Both the position numbers and the translations under genes were made by a program. A stretch of 64,000 nucleotides of DNA from Enterococcus dongliensis (GTDB lineage Bacteria; Bacillota; Bacilli; Lactobacillales; Enterococcaceae), in the NCBI RefSeq assembly GCF_005405225.1, contig NZ_BJDQ01000001.1, forward strand, positions 1 through 64,000, in the 5' to 3' direction. Below the pieces are notes generated by a model that had not been told where the DNA came from, ran no database searches, and saw nothing but the letters and a program-made list of their open reading frames with translations. Numbering within the stretch: position 1 is the stretch's first letter; each line of letters opens with the position of its first letter. Of this stretch, positions 35,180 to 43,414 are shown piece after piece.

Positions 35180-37087
35180 ATGTCAAAAGAAATCGAAATT
35201 GTTTTACCGGATGGAAGCAAACAAAAGGTGAGAGAAAATACCACCTTGTTTGAAATAAAAAATCAATTGCTGGAAGAAGCAGTTGTTGGCAGTATTGATG
35301 GCGTGCTTGTTGACTTATCAACTCCAGTCAAAAAAAATTCAGAGATTGCTTTTTATGACTGCTCTACTCCAGAAGGAACGACAGCCATTTGTCAATTGGT
35401 CAGTCTTTTACTGGAAGAGGCGATCAAATCTCAGTATCCAGAGGCTCTTTTTGCAAAAGCACAACGTGAAGATCAAACAATCTGGATTGATCTGCGAGTA
35501 GATAAGCCGTTAAGTGCATTGATTTTAAAAGATCTGGAACATCATATGAAACAGAAAATCAAGGCAGATGCGAAAATCGAAAGTACGGCATTGACTGTAT
35601 CAGAAGCAAAAGAAGTCTTCAAAGACAATGAATTGAAACTTTTTGCTTTATCTGAATTAGCAGATGATCGGATTATTTTTGTTTATTCTTTTGGCGATGT
35701 GACAGAATTTTTCCTTGAACCAGCTGCACTAGAAGTGGCTGCGGCGAACTATTTTTCATTATTGAAAGTTTCTGGGGCGTACTGGCAAGGAAATCCAGAT
35801 AATGAAATGCTGCAACGCGTAACGGGGGTCGTTTTTGCTGAGAAGGCCCAACTGTTAGCTCACTTGGATTATTTGGAAGAATCAGAAAAACGAAGCCATC
35901 AAAAGTTGGGGAAAGAACTCGATTTATTTATGTTTTCTGAAGAAGCACCAGGAATGCCTTTTTATTTAGAAAATGGACTGATCATTCGTAATGAATTACA
36001 GAAATTTTTGCGTGAATTACAAGCAAAATATGATTACAAAGAAGTTAAAACACCGTTGATTTTGAATCAGCGTTTATGGGAACGTTCTGGTCATTGGGAT
36101 CATTATAAAAATAATATGTATTTTACAAAAGTAGCAGATGAAGACTATGCATTAAAACCGATGAATTGTCCAGGACATTGTTTGATCTTCAAAGATCGCA
36201 AGCGATCTTATCGGGATTTGCCTATGCGAATGGCTGAATTTGGCCAAGTTCATCGTCATGAGTTTAGTGGGGCATTGAACGGCTTGCTTAGAGTCCGAAC
36301 CTTTTGTCAAGATGATGCCCATATTTTTGTTCGGCGCGATCAAATCGAACAAGAGATTGCATTAGCTTTAAAAATCATTGATGAAGTGTATAAGATTTTT
36401 GGGTTTGAATATGCGGTCGAATTGTCGACTCGTCCCGATGATTTTATGGGAGAGATTGAGCTGTGGGATGAAGCGGAAGCCTCACTAGGTAAAGTGTTGA
36501 CAGACCTTGGGTATAAATACAATATCAACGAGGGGGATGGCACCTTTTACGGTCCTAAAATCGATATCTATATTAAAGATGCATTGAATCGCAGTCACCA
36601 ATGTGCGACTGTCCAATTGGATTTCCAAATGCCAGGAAAATTTGATTTAAGTTATATAGATGAGAATAATCAAGAAGCGCAACCAGTCATGATTCATCGA
36701 GCAGTTTTTGGTTCACTGGATCGTTTCCTAGGAATTTTGATTGAACACTATGCCGGAGCATTTCCACTTTGGTTGGCGCCTAAACAAGTGGCCTTACTTA
36801 GTGTTGCTCAGACACATAAAAATGGTGTGGAAAAATTATTCCAAGAATTTCATGCTGCTGGAATTCGGGTGGAAAAAGATCTACGCAATGAGAAATTAGG
36901 CAAAAAGATCCGCGAAGCTGAATTGCGGAAAATCCCTTATATTTTAGTAATCGGTGACAAAGAATTGGCAGAAGGGACCTTTGCAGTACGCAAACATGGC
37001 AGTGATGGGGTCAAACAACTGACTAAAATAGAATTCATGGAACTTTTGAAGCAACAGATTCAAGAGAAGAACCATCAATATTATTAA
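35180..37087 (+). CDS. thrS: Threonyl-tRNA synthetase with a degenerate editing domain
   Basis: This 635-residue class II synthetase has a TGS domain (1-61), a degenerate N2 editing domain (about 65-225) and a catalytic core. The zinc Cys is in KPMNCPGHC, with zinc His in CQDDAHIF and VMIHRA. Motif 2 is FGQVHRHEFSG, and the anticodon-binding domain begins near residue 535. Against E. coli ThrRS as I recall it, the four editing residues His73, His77, Cys182 and His186 align with Gln72, Leu76, Thr174 and Leu178. Hydrolysis of Ser-tRNA-Thr should be absent. The LLRVRTFCQDDAHIF type differs from the usual Lactobacillales ThrRS, suggesting an extra acquired copy. It is controlled by a T-box. Confidence 0.92.
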   Translation: MSKEIEIVLPDGSKQKVRENTTLFEIKNQLLEEAVVGSIDGVLVDLSTPVKKNSEIAFYDCSTPEGTTAICQLVSLLLEEAIKSQYPEALFAKAQREDQTIWIDLRVDKPLSALILKDLEHHMKQKIKADAKIESTALTVSEAKEVFKDNELKLFALSELADDRIIFVYSFGDVTEFFLEPAALEVAAANYFSLLKVSGAYWQGNPDNEMLQRVTGVVFAEKAQLLAHLDYLEESEKRSHQKLGKELDLFMFSEEAPGMPFYLENGLIIRNELQKFLRELQAKYDYKEVKTPLILNQRLWERSGHWDHYKNNMYFTKVADEDYALKPMNCPGHCLIFKDRKRSYRDLPMRMAEFGQVHRHEFSGALNGLLRVRTFCQDDAHIFVRRDQIEQEIALALKIIDEVYKIFGFEYAVELSTRPDDFMGEIELWDEAEASLGKVLTDLGYKYNINEGDGTFYGPKIDIYIKDALNRSHQCATVQLDFQMPGKFDLSYIDENNQEAQPVMIHRAVFGSLDRFLGILIEHYAGAFPLWLAPKQVALLSVAQTHKNGVEKLFQEFHAAGIRVEKDLRNEKLGKKIREAELRKIPYILVIGDKELAEGTFAVRKHGSDGVKQLTKIEFMELLKQQIQEKNHQYY

Positions 37088-37100
37088 ATCAATCAAGTAA

Positions 37101-37131
37101 AAAAAACGCTGAAATTTTTTCAGCGTTTTTT
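37101..37131. terminator. Bidirectional terminator between thrS and tetR-like gene
   Basis: AAAAAACGCTG (37101-37111) pairs with CAGCGTTTTTT (37121-37131), with A and T runs on both sides. Confidence 0.88.
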
Positions 37132-37710
37132 GATTCCTTCAAGCAGCCACCGAGTCTTAAAACGGAAATCTTTTAACAACTCTTCTGTTCCCCAGTGATT
37201 TGCCAACATATCTGTCAACGAATCGATAACTAATTTCATTGAAAAATACAAAAAACTAATTTGTTCCTCCACTGTGGACATCACAAATTGATTTTCTGCT
37301 AAAAGTTGTTTCCATTCAGTGATCCCATGTTCAGCCGCTGAACGATAGGAAAAAAGATGACTGTTTTGTGCCAACAATACTAACTGACGATAACGAGAAG
37401 AAGAGTGATCCAAGTCGACATAGAGTAATAAAAAGGCTTCGATTCCTTGAAAAAAATCACTTTCTTGTTTTGTCATATAGGTGATAATCTCGCTGTGAAT
37501 CTCACCAGCATAAAAGTGGATCAAATAATCATAGGCATCATTCAGATCTTCAAAATATTTATAGAAAATCCCACGCGACATCTGCAACGCCTCTACGATC
37601 TCACTGACTTTAACTTGACTGACAGGTTTTTCATAAAAAATAGTTAATAGCAACTCGCGGATTTCAGCTTGACGTGTTTTTGGTAGATTTAGAAACGTTT
37701 TTTTAGGCAT
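37120..37710 (-). CDS. TetR/AcrR-family transcriptional regulator
   Basis: The protein has 196 residues. The N-terminal HTH spans residues about 10-55 (QVKVSEIVEALQMSRGIFYKYF). The C-terminal ligand/dimer domain is all-helical and family-typical. It diverges from the FtsX/ATPase exporter pair. A perfect palindrome between the two start codons is its likely operator, so it probably represses the exporter and itself. The ligand is unknown. Confidence 0.9.
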   Translation of the reverse strand: MPKKTFLNLPKTRQAEIRELLLTIFYEKPVSQVKVSEIVEALQMSRGIFYKYFEDLNDAYDYLIHFYAGEIHSEIITYMTKQESDFFQGIEAFLLLYVDLDHSSSRYRQLVLLAQNSHLFSYRSAAEHGITEWKQLLAENQFVMSTVEEQISFLYFSMKLVIDSLTDMLANHWGTEELLKDFRFKTRWLLEGIKKR

Positions 37711-37760
37711 TTGGCACTCCTAACACTGCTTTTTTTCTATTATAGCATAGAAACATAATT

Positions 37761-37777
37761 GGTGACATTTTGTCACC
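37761..37777. promoter_or_regulatory. Palindromic operator between tetR-like gene and ABC exporter
   Basis: GGTGACATTTTGTCACC is a perfect 7-3-7 inverted repeat. On the minus strand a TATAAT box (37738-37743) lies 17-18 nt downstream of its edge, so the palindrome covers the -35 region of the regulator promoter. On the plus strand it lies just before the exporter. Confidence 0.75.
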
Positions 37778-37812
37778 GAAAGTGTATTCTAGTTTCAGGA
37801 AGGGTGAGCAAA

Positions 37813-38883
37813 ATGTTTTTAGCTTGGAAAGAAATTCGCTATGCGAAATTGAGATACGGTTTGATCGTAGGAATCATGATTCTAGTTGCGTATGTAGTTT
37901 TTATGCTGTCGGGACTAGCTAACGGATTAGCTGACGGCAATCGTAAAGCAATCGATGATTGGGAGGCAACTACGATTATTTTGTCAGAAGACAGCAATAA
38001 AGTTGTCAATGCTTCACAATTACAACAAAGTGATATGAATCGAGTGACTGCCAAAGAAAAAGCAGGAATAGGCGTCTATGGGACGGCAATTGAGAAAAAA
38101 AGCGGCGGCGAAAAAACCAATGTTTCGATTTTTGGGACAGCCAATGATTCTTTTGTCGTACCGAAGATCATTCAAGGGCGTCTCTATCAAAAAAATAATG
38201 AAATGATCGTATCTGAAAACCTATTATCAGAAGGGTATCGCTTGAATCAGTTGATAAAAATCAACGATCGACTATTGAAAATCGTAGGTATCAGCAAAGC
38301 AACGACCTACACAATCGCTCCAGTGATCTATTTAAATCCGACCGCGTTCAAAACACTGAAATATGGGGATCACTCTAGTGGAGCGGAACCAATCAATATG
38401 ATTGCAACAAAAGGCCAGACAACTATCACACAACAAAAAGGCCAAACCAAATTGGAAAAAATGACTCCAGCAACTTTTATTGAAAATATTCCAGGCTATA
38501 CGCCAGAAAAATTGACGTTGAATACGATGATTTATTTTCTATTTGTGGTTGTGACGGCAATCATTGGGATTTTTATGTATGTAATTACACTGCAAAAAAC
38601 GGCGATTTTTGGTGTGATGAAAGCGCAAGGAGTAGCGACGAGTTATTTAGTACGTTCGATTTTAGCACAAGCGTTTCTCGTAGGAATAATCGGTGTTGTG
38701 ATCGCTGTTGGATTGAGCATCCTTACCAGTTTGGTATTACCAAGTGCGATGCCTTTTGCAATTCATCACACTCAATGGCTATTGTACAGTGTGATCTTAG
38801 TTTTTGTTGCGATGCTGGGCGGATTGTTCTCAATGCGTACTGTAACAAAAGTAGACCCAGTAACAGCGATTGGGGGAGAATAA
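37813..38883 (+). CDS. FtsX-type ABC exporter permease (DevC/MacB-like)
   Basis: The protein has 356 residues from ATG 37813 (MFLAWKEIRYAKLRYG), with AGGAAGGGTGAG upstream. One helix lies near 18-38, followed by an extracellular domain (about 45-235) and three C-terminal helices (about 240-350). The ITLQKTAIFGVMKAQGVATSYL motif is the ATPase-coupling FtsX segment. It resembles the DevC/HrtB group of tripartite-like exporters. The stop is 1 nt before the start of the ATPase gene, and both are under the TetR-type operator. The substrate is unknown; heme, lipid or drug are precedents in the family. Confidence 0.88.
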   Translation: MFLAWKEIRYAKLRYGLIVGIMILVAYVVFMLSGLANGLADGNRKAIDDWEATTIILSEDSNKVVNASQLQQSDMNRVTAKEKAGIGVYGTAIEKKSGGEKTNVSIFGTANDSFVVPKIIQGRLYQKNNEMIVSENLLSEGYRLNQLIKINDRLLKIVGISKATTYTIAPVIYLNPTAFKTLKYGDHSSGAEPINMIATKGQTTITQQKGQTKLEKMTPATFIENIPGYTPEKLTLNTMIYFLFVVVTAIIGIFMYVITLQKTAIFGVMKAQGVATSYLVRSILAQAFLVGIIGVVIAVGLSILTSLVLPSAMPFAIHHTQWLLYSVILVFVAMLGGLFSMRTVTKVDPVTAIGGE

Positions 38884-38884
38884 G

Positions 38885-39556
38885 ATGAAGAATGTTTTGC
38901 TGATGGAAAAAATTATTAAACGATTTGGTCACGGACACACGGAAGTCACTGCATTAAAGCAGATTGATTTCGCTGTTGCAAAAGGAGAATTCGTCAGTGT
39001 GATCGGACCATCTGGTTCAGGAAAGAGTACCTTTTTAACGATCGCCGGCGGCTTGCAAACACCAACGGAAGGCAAAATCATCATCAATGGCTCAGATTTT
39101 AGTCAAATGAATGAAAAAGAACGATCAAAGGCACGTTTCAAAGAGATCGGTTTTATTTTACAAAGCGCTAATTTGATTCCCTTTCTAAAAGTTCAGGAAC
39201 AATTTCAGTTAGTAGAAAAAATCGAGCAAGAAAAAAATCCGGAAAAAATTGACGCGTTGCTGAAATCTTTAGACATTTGGAAATTACGTGAACAATACTC
39301 TAAAGCATTGTCCGGAGGTGAAAGGCAGCGCGTCGCGATTGCGCGATCGTTATTCAATGATCCGCAATTAATCTTAGCCGATGAACCAACCGCTAGCCTC
39401 GACTCGGATCATGCATATGATGTAGTAAAACTTTTAGCAAAAGAGGCCCATGAACGCAACAAAGCGATCGTCATGGTCACTCACGATGAACGGATGACAC
39501 AGTGGAGCGATAAAATCTATCAAATGAATGACGGCGAATTATTACTGAAACAATAG
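38885..39556 (+). CDS. ABC exporter ATPase (LolD/MacB type)
   Basis: The protein has 223 residues from ATG 38885 (MKNVLLMEKIIKRFGHG). A TTG at 38870 is in frame but lies at the ribosome binding site GGGGGAGAA. Walker A is GPSGSGKST, the signature is LSGGERQRVAIARSL, and Walker B is LILADEPTASLDSD. LolD/MacB subfamily spacing is clear. It pairs with the FtsX permease just upstream. Confidence 0.92.
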   Translation: MKNVLLMEKIIKRFGHGHTEVTALKQIDFAVAKGEFVSVIGPSGSGKSTFLTIAGGLQTPTEGKIIINGSDFSQMNEKERSKARFKEIGFILQSANLIPFLKVQEQFQLVEKIEQEKNPEKIDALLKSLDIWKLREQYSKALSGGERQRVAIARSLFNDPQLILADEPTASLDSDHAYDVVKLLAKEAHERNKAIVMVTHDERMTQWSDKIYQMNDGELLLKQ

Positions 39557-39642
39557 TTGCTAAATCGCTGGTTTCCTGTGTATGATAGTTAGGTTGCTAC
39601 TAGCTCTTTGGATTGAAACTAGTTGCAGTATGAAGAAACTAA

Positions 39643-39682
39643 CTGTAGAACAAAACAATAAATCTCTTGTTTTGTTCTACAG
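39643..39682 (+). repeat. 16-bp perfect inverted repeat in leader of the nucleoid-associated protein gene
   Basis: CTGTAGAACAAAACAA (39643-39658) and TTGTTTTGTTCTACAG (39667-39682) are exact complements around an 8-nt loop. No T run follows, so it is not a standard terminator for the ABC genes. It lies 34 nt before the next start codon and would be a very stable mRNA hairpin or a DNA-binding site. Confidence 0.8.
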
Positions 39683-39716
39683 AAATGAAAGAATTCAGCT
39701 AGAAAGCAGGAAACAA

Positions 39717-40721
39717 ATGGATATCTATTTAAAAAAAGCTGCCCTTCATATCATTGATCGAGAATCAGGAGATCCAATTTATAGTCAGAGCGAGTTGGAT
39801 TTGACGAAGGACTATATTCGAGACTATTTAACAAAAAAAGTGCAGAAATTATCTTCGGCACAAACAAAAACCGGGACACTGACAGAAGATTCACACTTCG
39901 CATTATTGAGCCAACAAGCAGAACATGATTTTTTACCAGCTAGTGAGAAAATCGTGACGCGTTGGTATGAAGCGTATAAAGAAAGTGAAGAGGCTCCTAG
40001 TGCGGATGCGTTTGTTGTTTTGTATGAAGAAGACACGCAAATGTATCTTGCTTTTTTAAAAGTAAATTATCATGAAGGATATACTCATCTAGTCGATTCA
40101 GATGAAAAAGGACTAAAAAATGAATTGATCCTGCATCGCGCATTGTTATCAAATAAATCACAAAAAGCCGACGAAGGTATCGTTGTTCATTTGAGCAATC
40201 TGAGTTATGAATTGATCGAGAAAAAATATCCTTTTTCTGGTGAAAAACGTTTGTATTTTTCTACGCAAGTGATTGAAAGCCGCCCGGCACCTTCGTTGGA
40301 AGAAAATGTTCGAGTCATTAAAAAAGCCGCAGAAAAAATCGGGGCAAAATTTGAAAATCAAAAACATGATGTGATCGCTGATGTAAAAGAAGCAGTGTAT
40401 GATGTGGTGGAAGAAAGTGGTCAAATCGATGCCAAAATCGTCGCGCAAAAAGTTTTCAAAGACAATGTATCGGCACAACTGGCTTTTCAAGAAGAAGTGG
40501 CGGAAAAAGGTTATGTCGATCAAGCCCCGCTTTTGCGAGAAGTTCGCGAGATCACTGAAAAAAAATATGGTAAACAAAAATTGAAATTATCCAATGGTAT
40601 CGAATTGATCGTCCCACTAGAAGTGTATCGAAATCCCGAATTAATCGAGTTTATCAATAATCCTGACGGGACCATCTCAGTGACAATCAAAAATGTTGAT
40701 GAGGTAATCAATCGCTTATAA
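39717..40721 (+). CDS. Nucleoid-associated protein (YejK/NdpA-like, PF04245-type)
   Basis: The protein has about 334 residues from ATG 39717 (MDIYLKKAALHIIDRESG), with GCAGGAAA upstream. An in-frame extension to 39582 runs through a strong hairpin and has no ribosome binding site. The N-terminus and the YLAFLKVNYHEGYTH segment are typical of the 37-kDa nucleoid-associated family. It presumably binds DNA or RNA in the nucleoid. It is monocistronic. Family assignment is confident; function is not. Confidence 0.85.
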   Translation: MDIYLKKAALHIIDRESGDPIYSQSELDLTKDYIRDYLTKKVQKLSSAQTKTGTLTEDSHFALLSQQAEHDFLPASEKIVTRWYEAYKESEEAPSADAFVVLYEEDTQMYLAFLKVNYHEGYTHLVDSDEKGLKNELILHRALLSNKSQKADEGIVVHLSNLSYELIEKKYPFSGEKRLYFSTQVIESRPAPSLEENVRVIKKAAEKIGAKFENQKHDVIADVKEAVYDVVEESGQIDAKIVAQKVFKDNVSAQLAFQEEVAEKGYVDQAPLLREVREITEKKYGKQKLKLSNGIELIVPLEVYRNPELIEFINNPDGTISVTIKNVDEVINRL

Positions 40722-40854
40722 AAAATTTTTGTTGATTGAAGGTCAGTGATAAGGAATCTGCATGCAGTCAATAAAAGGACGTTTTTCTATTTAAAAATAA
40801 TCGCTCAAAAGTTAAACTACTTTTAGACAAGAAAAAATCGTCGGAGGAAGCAAC

Positions 40855-41817
40855 GTGGAAGAATATCAAAAATTTTTTCGGATTGGACAATATACCGATG
40901 GAAAAGCAATGACTGGGTGTACTGTGATTCTATGTGAAGATGGAGTAACTGGCGGTGTTTCTGTCCGCGGTGGCTCACCGAATACTAGAGACACAGATGC
41001 GTTGAAATCAGAAAACAATCGGAAATTTGTTCATGGAGTGACTTTATCGGGAGGCAGTGCATTTGGTTTGGCTGCTAATGTTGGAGTAGTAGAATTTTTA
41101 GAAGAAAATAAAATTGGACGAGATATGGGAATTACTTTTGTTCCGAATGTTGTTGGAGCAAGTCTATTTGATCTTCGGATTGGACAATCAGATGTTCGTC
41201 CAGATAGTCAAGCAGGACGTAAAGCATGTGAACAGGCATTTAGTGGGCAACTTTTTCAATCTGGAAATTATGGAGCAGGAACAGGCTGCAGTGTTGGTAC
41301 AATCAATGGTGAAAAAAATGCCATGAAAGGCGGAATTGGCCTGCACACGATGCGTCATGAAAAACTTTGGGTAACGGCTGTGATCGCAGTCAATGCCGTT
41401 GGAGATGTTTATGATGAAACAATCGGCAAAATCATTGCGGGAGCTCGTAAACCTGGTGAGAGTCGTGTTGGTTTTTCTGAACGACTGTTTCTTGAACATT
41501 ATCAAAATGAGCAAGCACTTTTTGATGGTAATACGGTAATTGGTTGTGTAATGACGAATGCGGCTTTTTCAAAAGCTAAGATGAATAAATTAGCCGATAT
41601 TAGTCATAATGGGATCGCTCGAGCGATTCGTCCAGCTCACACGACGTATGACGGGGATACATTGTTTGTTCTAGGTGCCAATCAAATTGAAGCAAGTTTT
41701 GAAGCAGTCTCGATTTTAGCAGTCGAAGCTGTTCGACAAGCGATTGTAAAAGGAACCAAGGCAGCAACAACTTATGGAAATTATTTAGCTTATCAAGATA
41801 TAGAAAAAAACAGCTAG
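40855..41817 (+). CDS. P1/S58 family peptidase (DmpA-like, self-processing)
   Basis: The 320-residue protein starts with GTG 40855 after GGAGGAAGC. It belongs to the DmpA/L-aminopeptidase N-terminal-nucleophile family. The segments GVTLSGGSAFGLAAN and GAGTGCSVGTINGEKNAMKG match, but the nucleophile region reads VIGCVMTNAAFSKAKMNKLA, where Thr or a later residue must be the cleavage nucleophile. Members autocleave into two chains and release N-terminal D-Ala or beta-amino acids. A terminator follows. Confidence 0.85.
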   Translation: MEEYQKFFRIGQYTDGKAMTGCTVILCEDGVTGGVSVRGGSPNTRDTDALKSENNRKFVHGVTLSGGSAFGLAANVGVVEFLEENKIGRDMGITFVPNVVGASLFDLRIGQSDVRPDSQAGRKACEQAFSGQLFQSGNYGAGTGCSVGTINGEKNAMKGGIGLHTMRHEKLWVTAVIAVNAVGDVYDETIGKIIAGARKPGESRVGFSERLFLEHYQNEQALFDGNTVIGCVMTNAAFSKAKMNKLADISHNGIARAIRPAHTTYDGDTLFVLGANQIEASFEAVSILAVEAVRQAIVKGTKAATTYGNYLAYQDIEKNS

Positions 41818-41840
41818 GATCATATCCCAGCTGTTTTTTT
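41803..41840. terminator. Terminator between P1 peptidase and gls24 genes
   Basis: AAAAAACAGCT and AGCTGTTTTTTT with an inner GGAT/ATCC helix form a hairpin with A and T flanks. It is suitable for both convergent operons. Confidence 0.8.
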
Positions 41841-41862
41841 ATCCTATCGATTAATTAGAAAA

Positions 41863-42399
41863 TCATTCAACTCGTGGTTCTGTTTCTAAGTCATCATTGA
41901 TTTTATCTGTTTGACTGTTCAAGATATCTTTTGCTCGATTTGTTTGTTCTGAAGCAAATTGTCCAGTCGTGTGAGCAGCACTGGCAACTTTGTCTTGGAC
42001 AGTTTTGCTTTCTGCTTTGTATTCTTCGGAAGTCTTGATATCCACTACATTGACATTGACTTCAATCACATCTAAGTGAGTCATTTTTTGAACTTCTTCT
42101 GCAATCAAATGTTTCATTTGTTCATAGATAACATGGATGTCTTTATCATATTCGGCGACGATATCCATGTCTACGGCAACTTGTTTTTTGCCGACTTCGG
42201 TACTGATGCCGGAAGTCATATCTCCACTATTGACTAATTTGTCTTTGATGTTAGAGAAGAAACCACCGTCTACGGTCAATAGACCATCGACATTTTCTAA
42301 AGCAGTTCCAATAATTTTTTGAATGACTTTGTCTTCATAAGTCAATTCACCATTGATCTCTTTTGTTGATTCGATTGGTTTGATTGTTGTATTTTCCAT
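41863..42399 (-). CDS. gls24: Asp23/Gls24-family envelope stress protein
   Basis: This 178-residue protein has the Asp23 fold (ELTYEDKVIQKIIGTALENV near residue 18, then repeated beta strands with VNVNVVDIKTSEEY). A charged, flexible C-terminal tail follows. Enterococcal Gls24 is a general-stress protein linked to bile resistance. In S. aureus the family is tethered to the membrane by AmaP, which is encoded two genes upstream here. It is the last gene of the operon AmaP-DUF2273-Gls24. AAAAGGAG precedes the ATG. Confidence 0.92.
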   Translation of the reverse strand: MENTTIKPIESTKEINGELTYEDKVIQKIIGTALENVDGLLTVDGGFFSNIKDKLVNSGDMTSGISTEVGKKQVAVDMDIVAEYDKDIHVIYEQMKHLIAEEVQKMTHLDVIEVNVNVVDIKTSEEYKAESKTVQDKVASAAHTTGQFASEQTNRAKDILNSQTDKINDDLETEPRVE

Positions 42400-42455
42400 A
42401 GTTTCGCTCCTTTTGAGTATATTTGTTTTGTAAAGAAACTCTGAAGTCGGGTTTC

Positions 42456-42644
42456 TTATTTTTTTAAGTAATCATCTAAAATATGATTGTTTTTTAGATA
42501 AATACCGATGACTACCCCAAAGGTCGTGATCAAGATGAGTAAAATTGTTTTGAAAAAGCCGATGGTAAAAAATAGAACGGCTAAAATAAAACCAAAGATG
42601 CCAAAGATCACAGGTAGTTTTTCCCGGGTCAAAAATTCTTGCAT
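42456..42644 (-). CDS. DUF2273 small membrane protein
   Basis: This 62-residue protein has two closely spaced hydrophobic helices (FGIFGFILAVLFFTIG and TILLILITTFGVVIGIYL). It sits between the amaP and gls24 genes, where DUF2273 proteins are normally found. TAGGAGGG precedes the ATG. It probably forms part of the membrane anchor of the Asp23/Gls24 complex. Confidence 0.9.
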   Translation of the reverse strand: MQEFLTREKLPVIFGIFGFILAVLFFTIGFFKTILLILITTFGVVIGIYLKNNHILDDYLKK

Positions 42645-42655
42645 CGTTGTCCCTC

Positions 42656-43225
42656 CTATTCTACTCGTGGCCGAGTCATCGTTGTTTTTGCTGGAACAGG
42701 TTCAAATGTTTGGAGTGTCACTTGAATCGTTACCTTTTCTTCAGGGCCTAATAAATTATGGATTGTTGTTTCTACTTTTTGAGCCCAATGATTTGTTTGA
42801 CCGATTAAACCAGAAGTCTTTTTCAATTGCCCGCGAACTTGCACATTCAACTTCTTTTTTGTGGCTGTAACATGTACTTTGGGGTTGTCCATAAAATCTT
42901 CCTGTTTGATACTTGTTCGAACAAACCCTTCAATCGCTCGTTTGTCTAAAGATAATTGTCCGCGCTTTTCTTGTAAGATAAATTTAGTGACTTTTTTTGG
43001 ATAAAATAAAATCACTAAGAGCGCAATTACTGTTAAAGCGGCAAAGATCACACTCACCCAAAATAAATAACGTTGAGCATAATTATTTGTCAGTACAAAT
43101 TGTTGCACTGAATCGAAAGTCAGTGAATGTGAAGCGATGAAGTAATAAATGGTGATAACAGAAAGAAAAATGGAGAGTAGTACGAGTGAAAAAAGAATTA
43201 AGAGTATTTTATAAGCTCTATTCAT
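42656..43225 (-). CDS. amaP: Alkaline shock response membrane anchor protein AmaP
   Basis: The protein has 189 residues, with two N-terminal membrane helices (about 6-31 and 50-75). A cytoplasmic Asp23-like domain follows, carrying AIEGFVRTSIKQEDFMDNPKVHV and VTIQVTLQTFEPVPAKT. In S. aureus AmaP recruits Asp23 to the membrane. It is first of a three-gene operon, with AAAGGCGG before the ATG. The 189-nt upstream gap is AT-rich with no RNA motif recognised and contains the terminator of the UbiB gene. Confidence 0.9.
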   Translation of the reverse strand: MNRAYKILLILFSLVLLSIFLSVITIYYFIASHSLTFDSVQQFVLTNNYAQRYLFWVSVIFAALTVIALLVILFYPKKVTKFILQEKRGQLSLDKRAIEGFVRTSIKQEDFMDNPKVHVTATKKKLNVQVRGQLKKTSGLIGQTNHWAQKVETTIHNLLGPEEKVTIQVTLQTFEPVPAKTTMTRPRVE

Positions 43226-43380
43226 AACACACCGCCTTTAATCAAAAAAATAAAATAGTTTATATAAAAATGATAAAATAATCCTCGTTTTAAGTAAATC
43301 AATCTGCTCAGAAGGAGAGTCACTGAATCATTCGAGGATAAGAGGGTATGTAATTTTTTTGAAAGGGATTTTATTTATAT

Positions 43381-43410
43381 AAAAAAGCTATGAGAGCTGT
43401 CATAGCTTAA
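43381..43410 (-). terminator. Terminator after the UbiB-type kinase gene
   Basis: AAGCTATGA (43385-43393) and TCATAGCTT (43400-43408) form the stem; the minus strand continues with TTTTTT. Confidence 0.8.
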
Positions 43411-43414
43411 TGCG

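Noticed and set aside
39582-39716. N-terminal extension of the nucleoid-associated protein to 39582
   Set aside because: The extension has no ribosome binding site and spans a 16-bp perfect hairpin; ATG 39717 has a ribosome binding site and the family-typical N-terminus.
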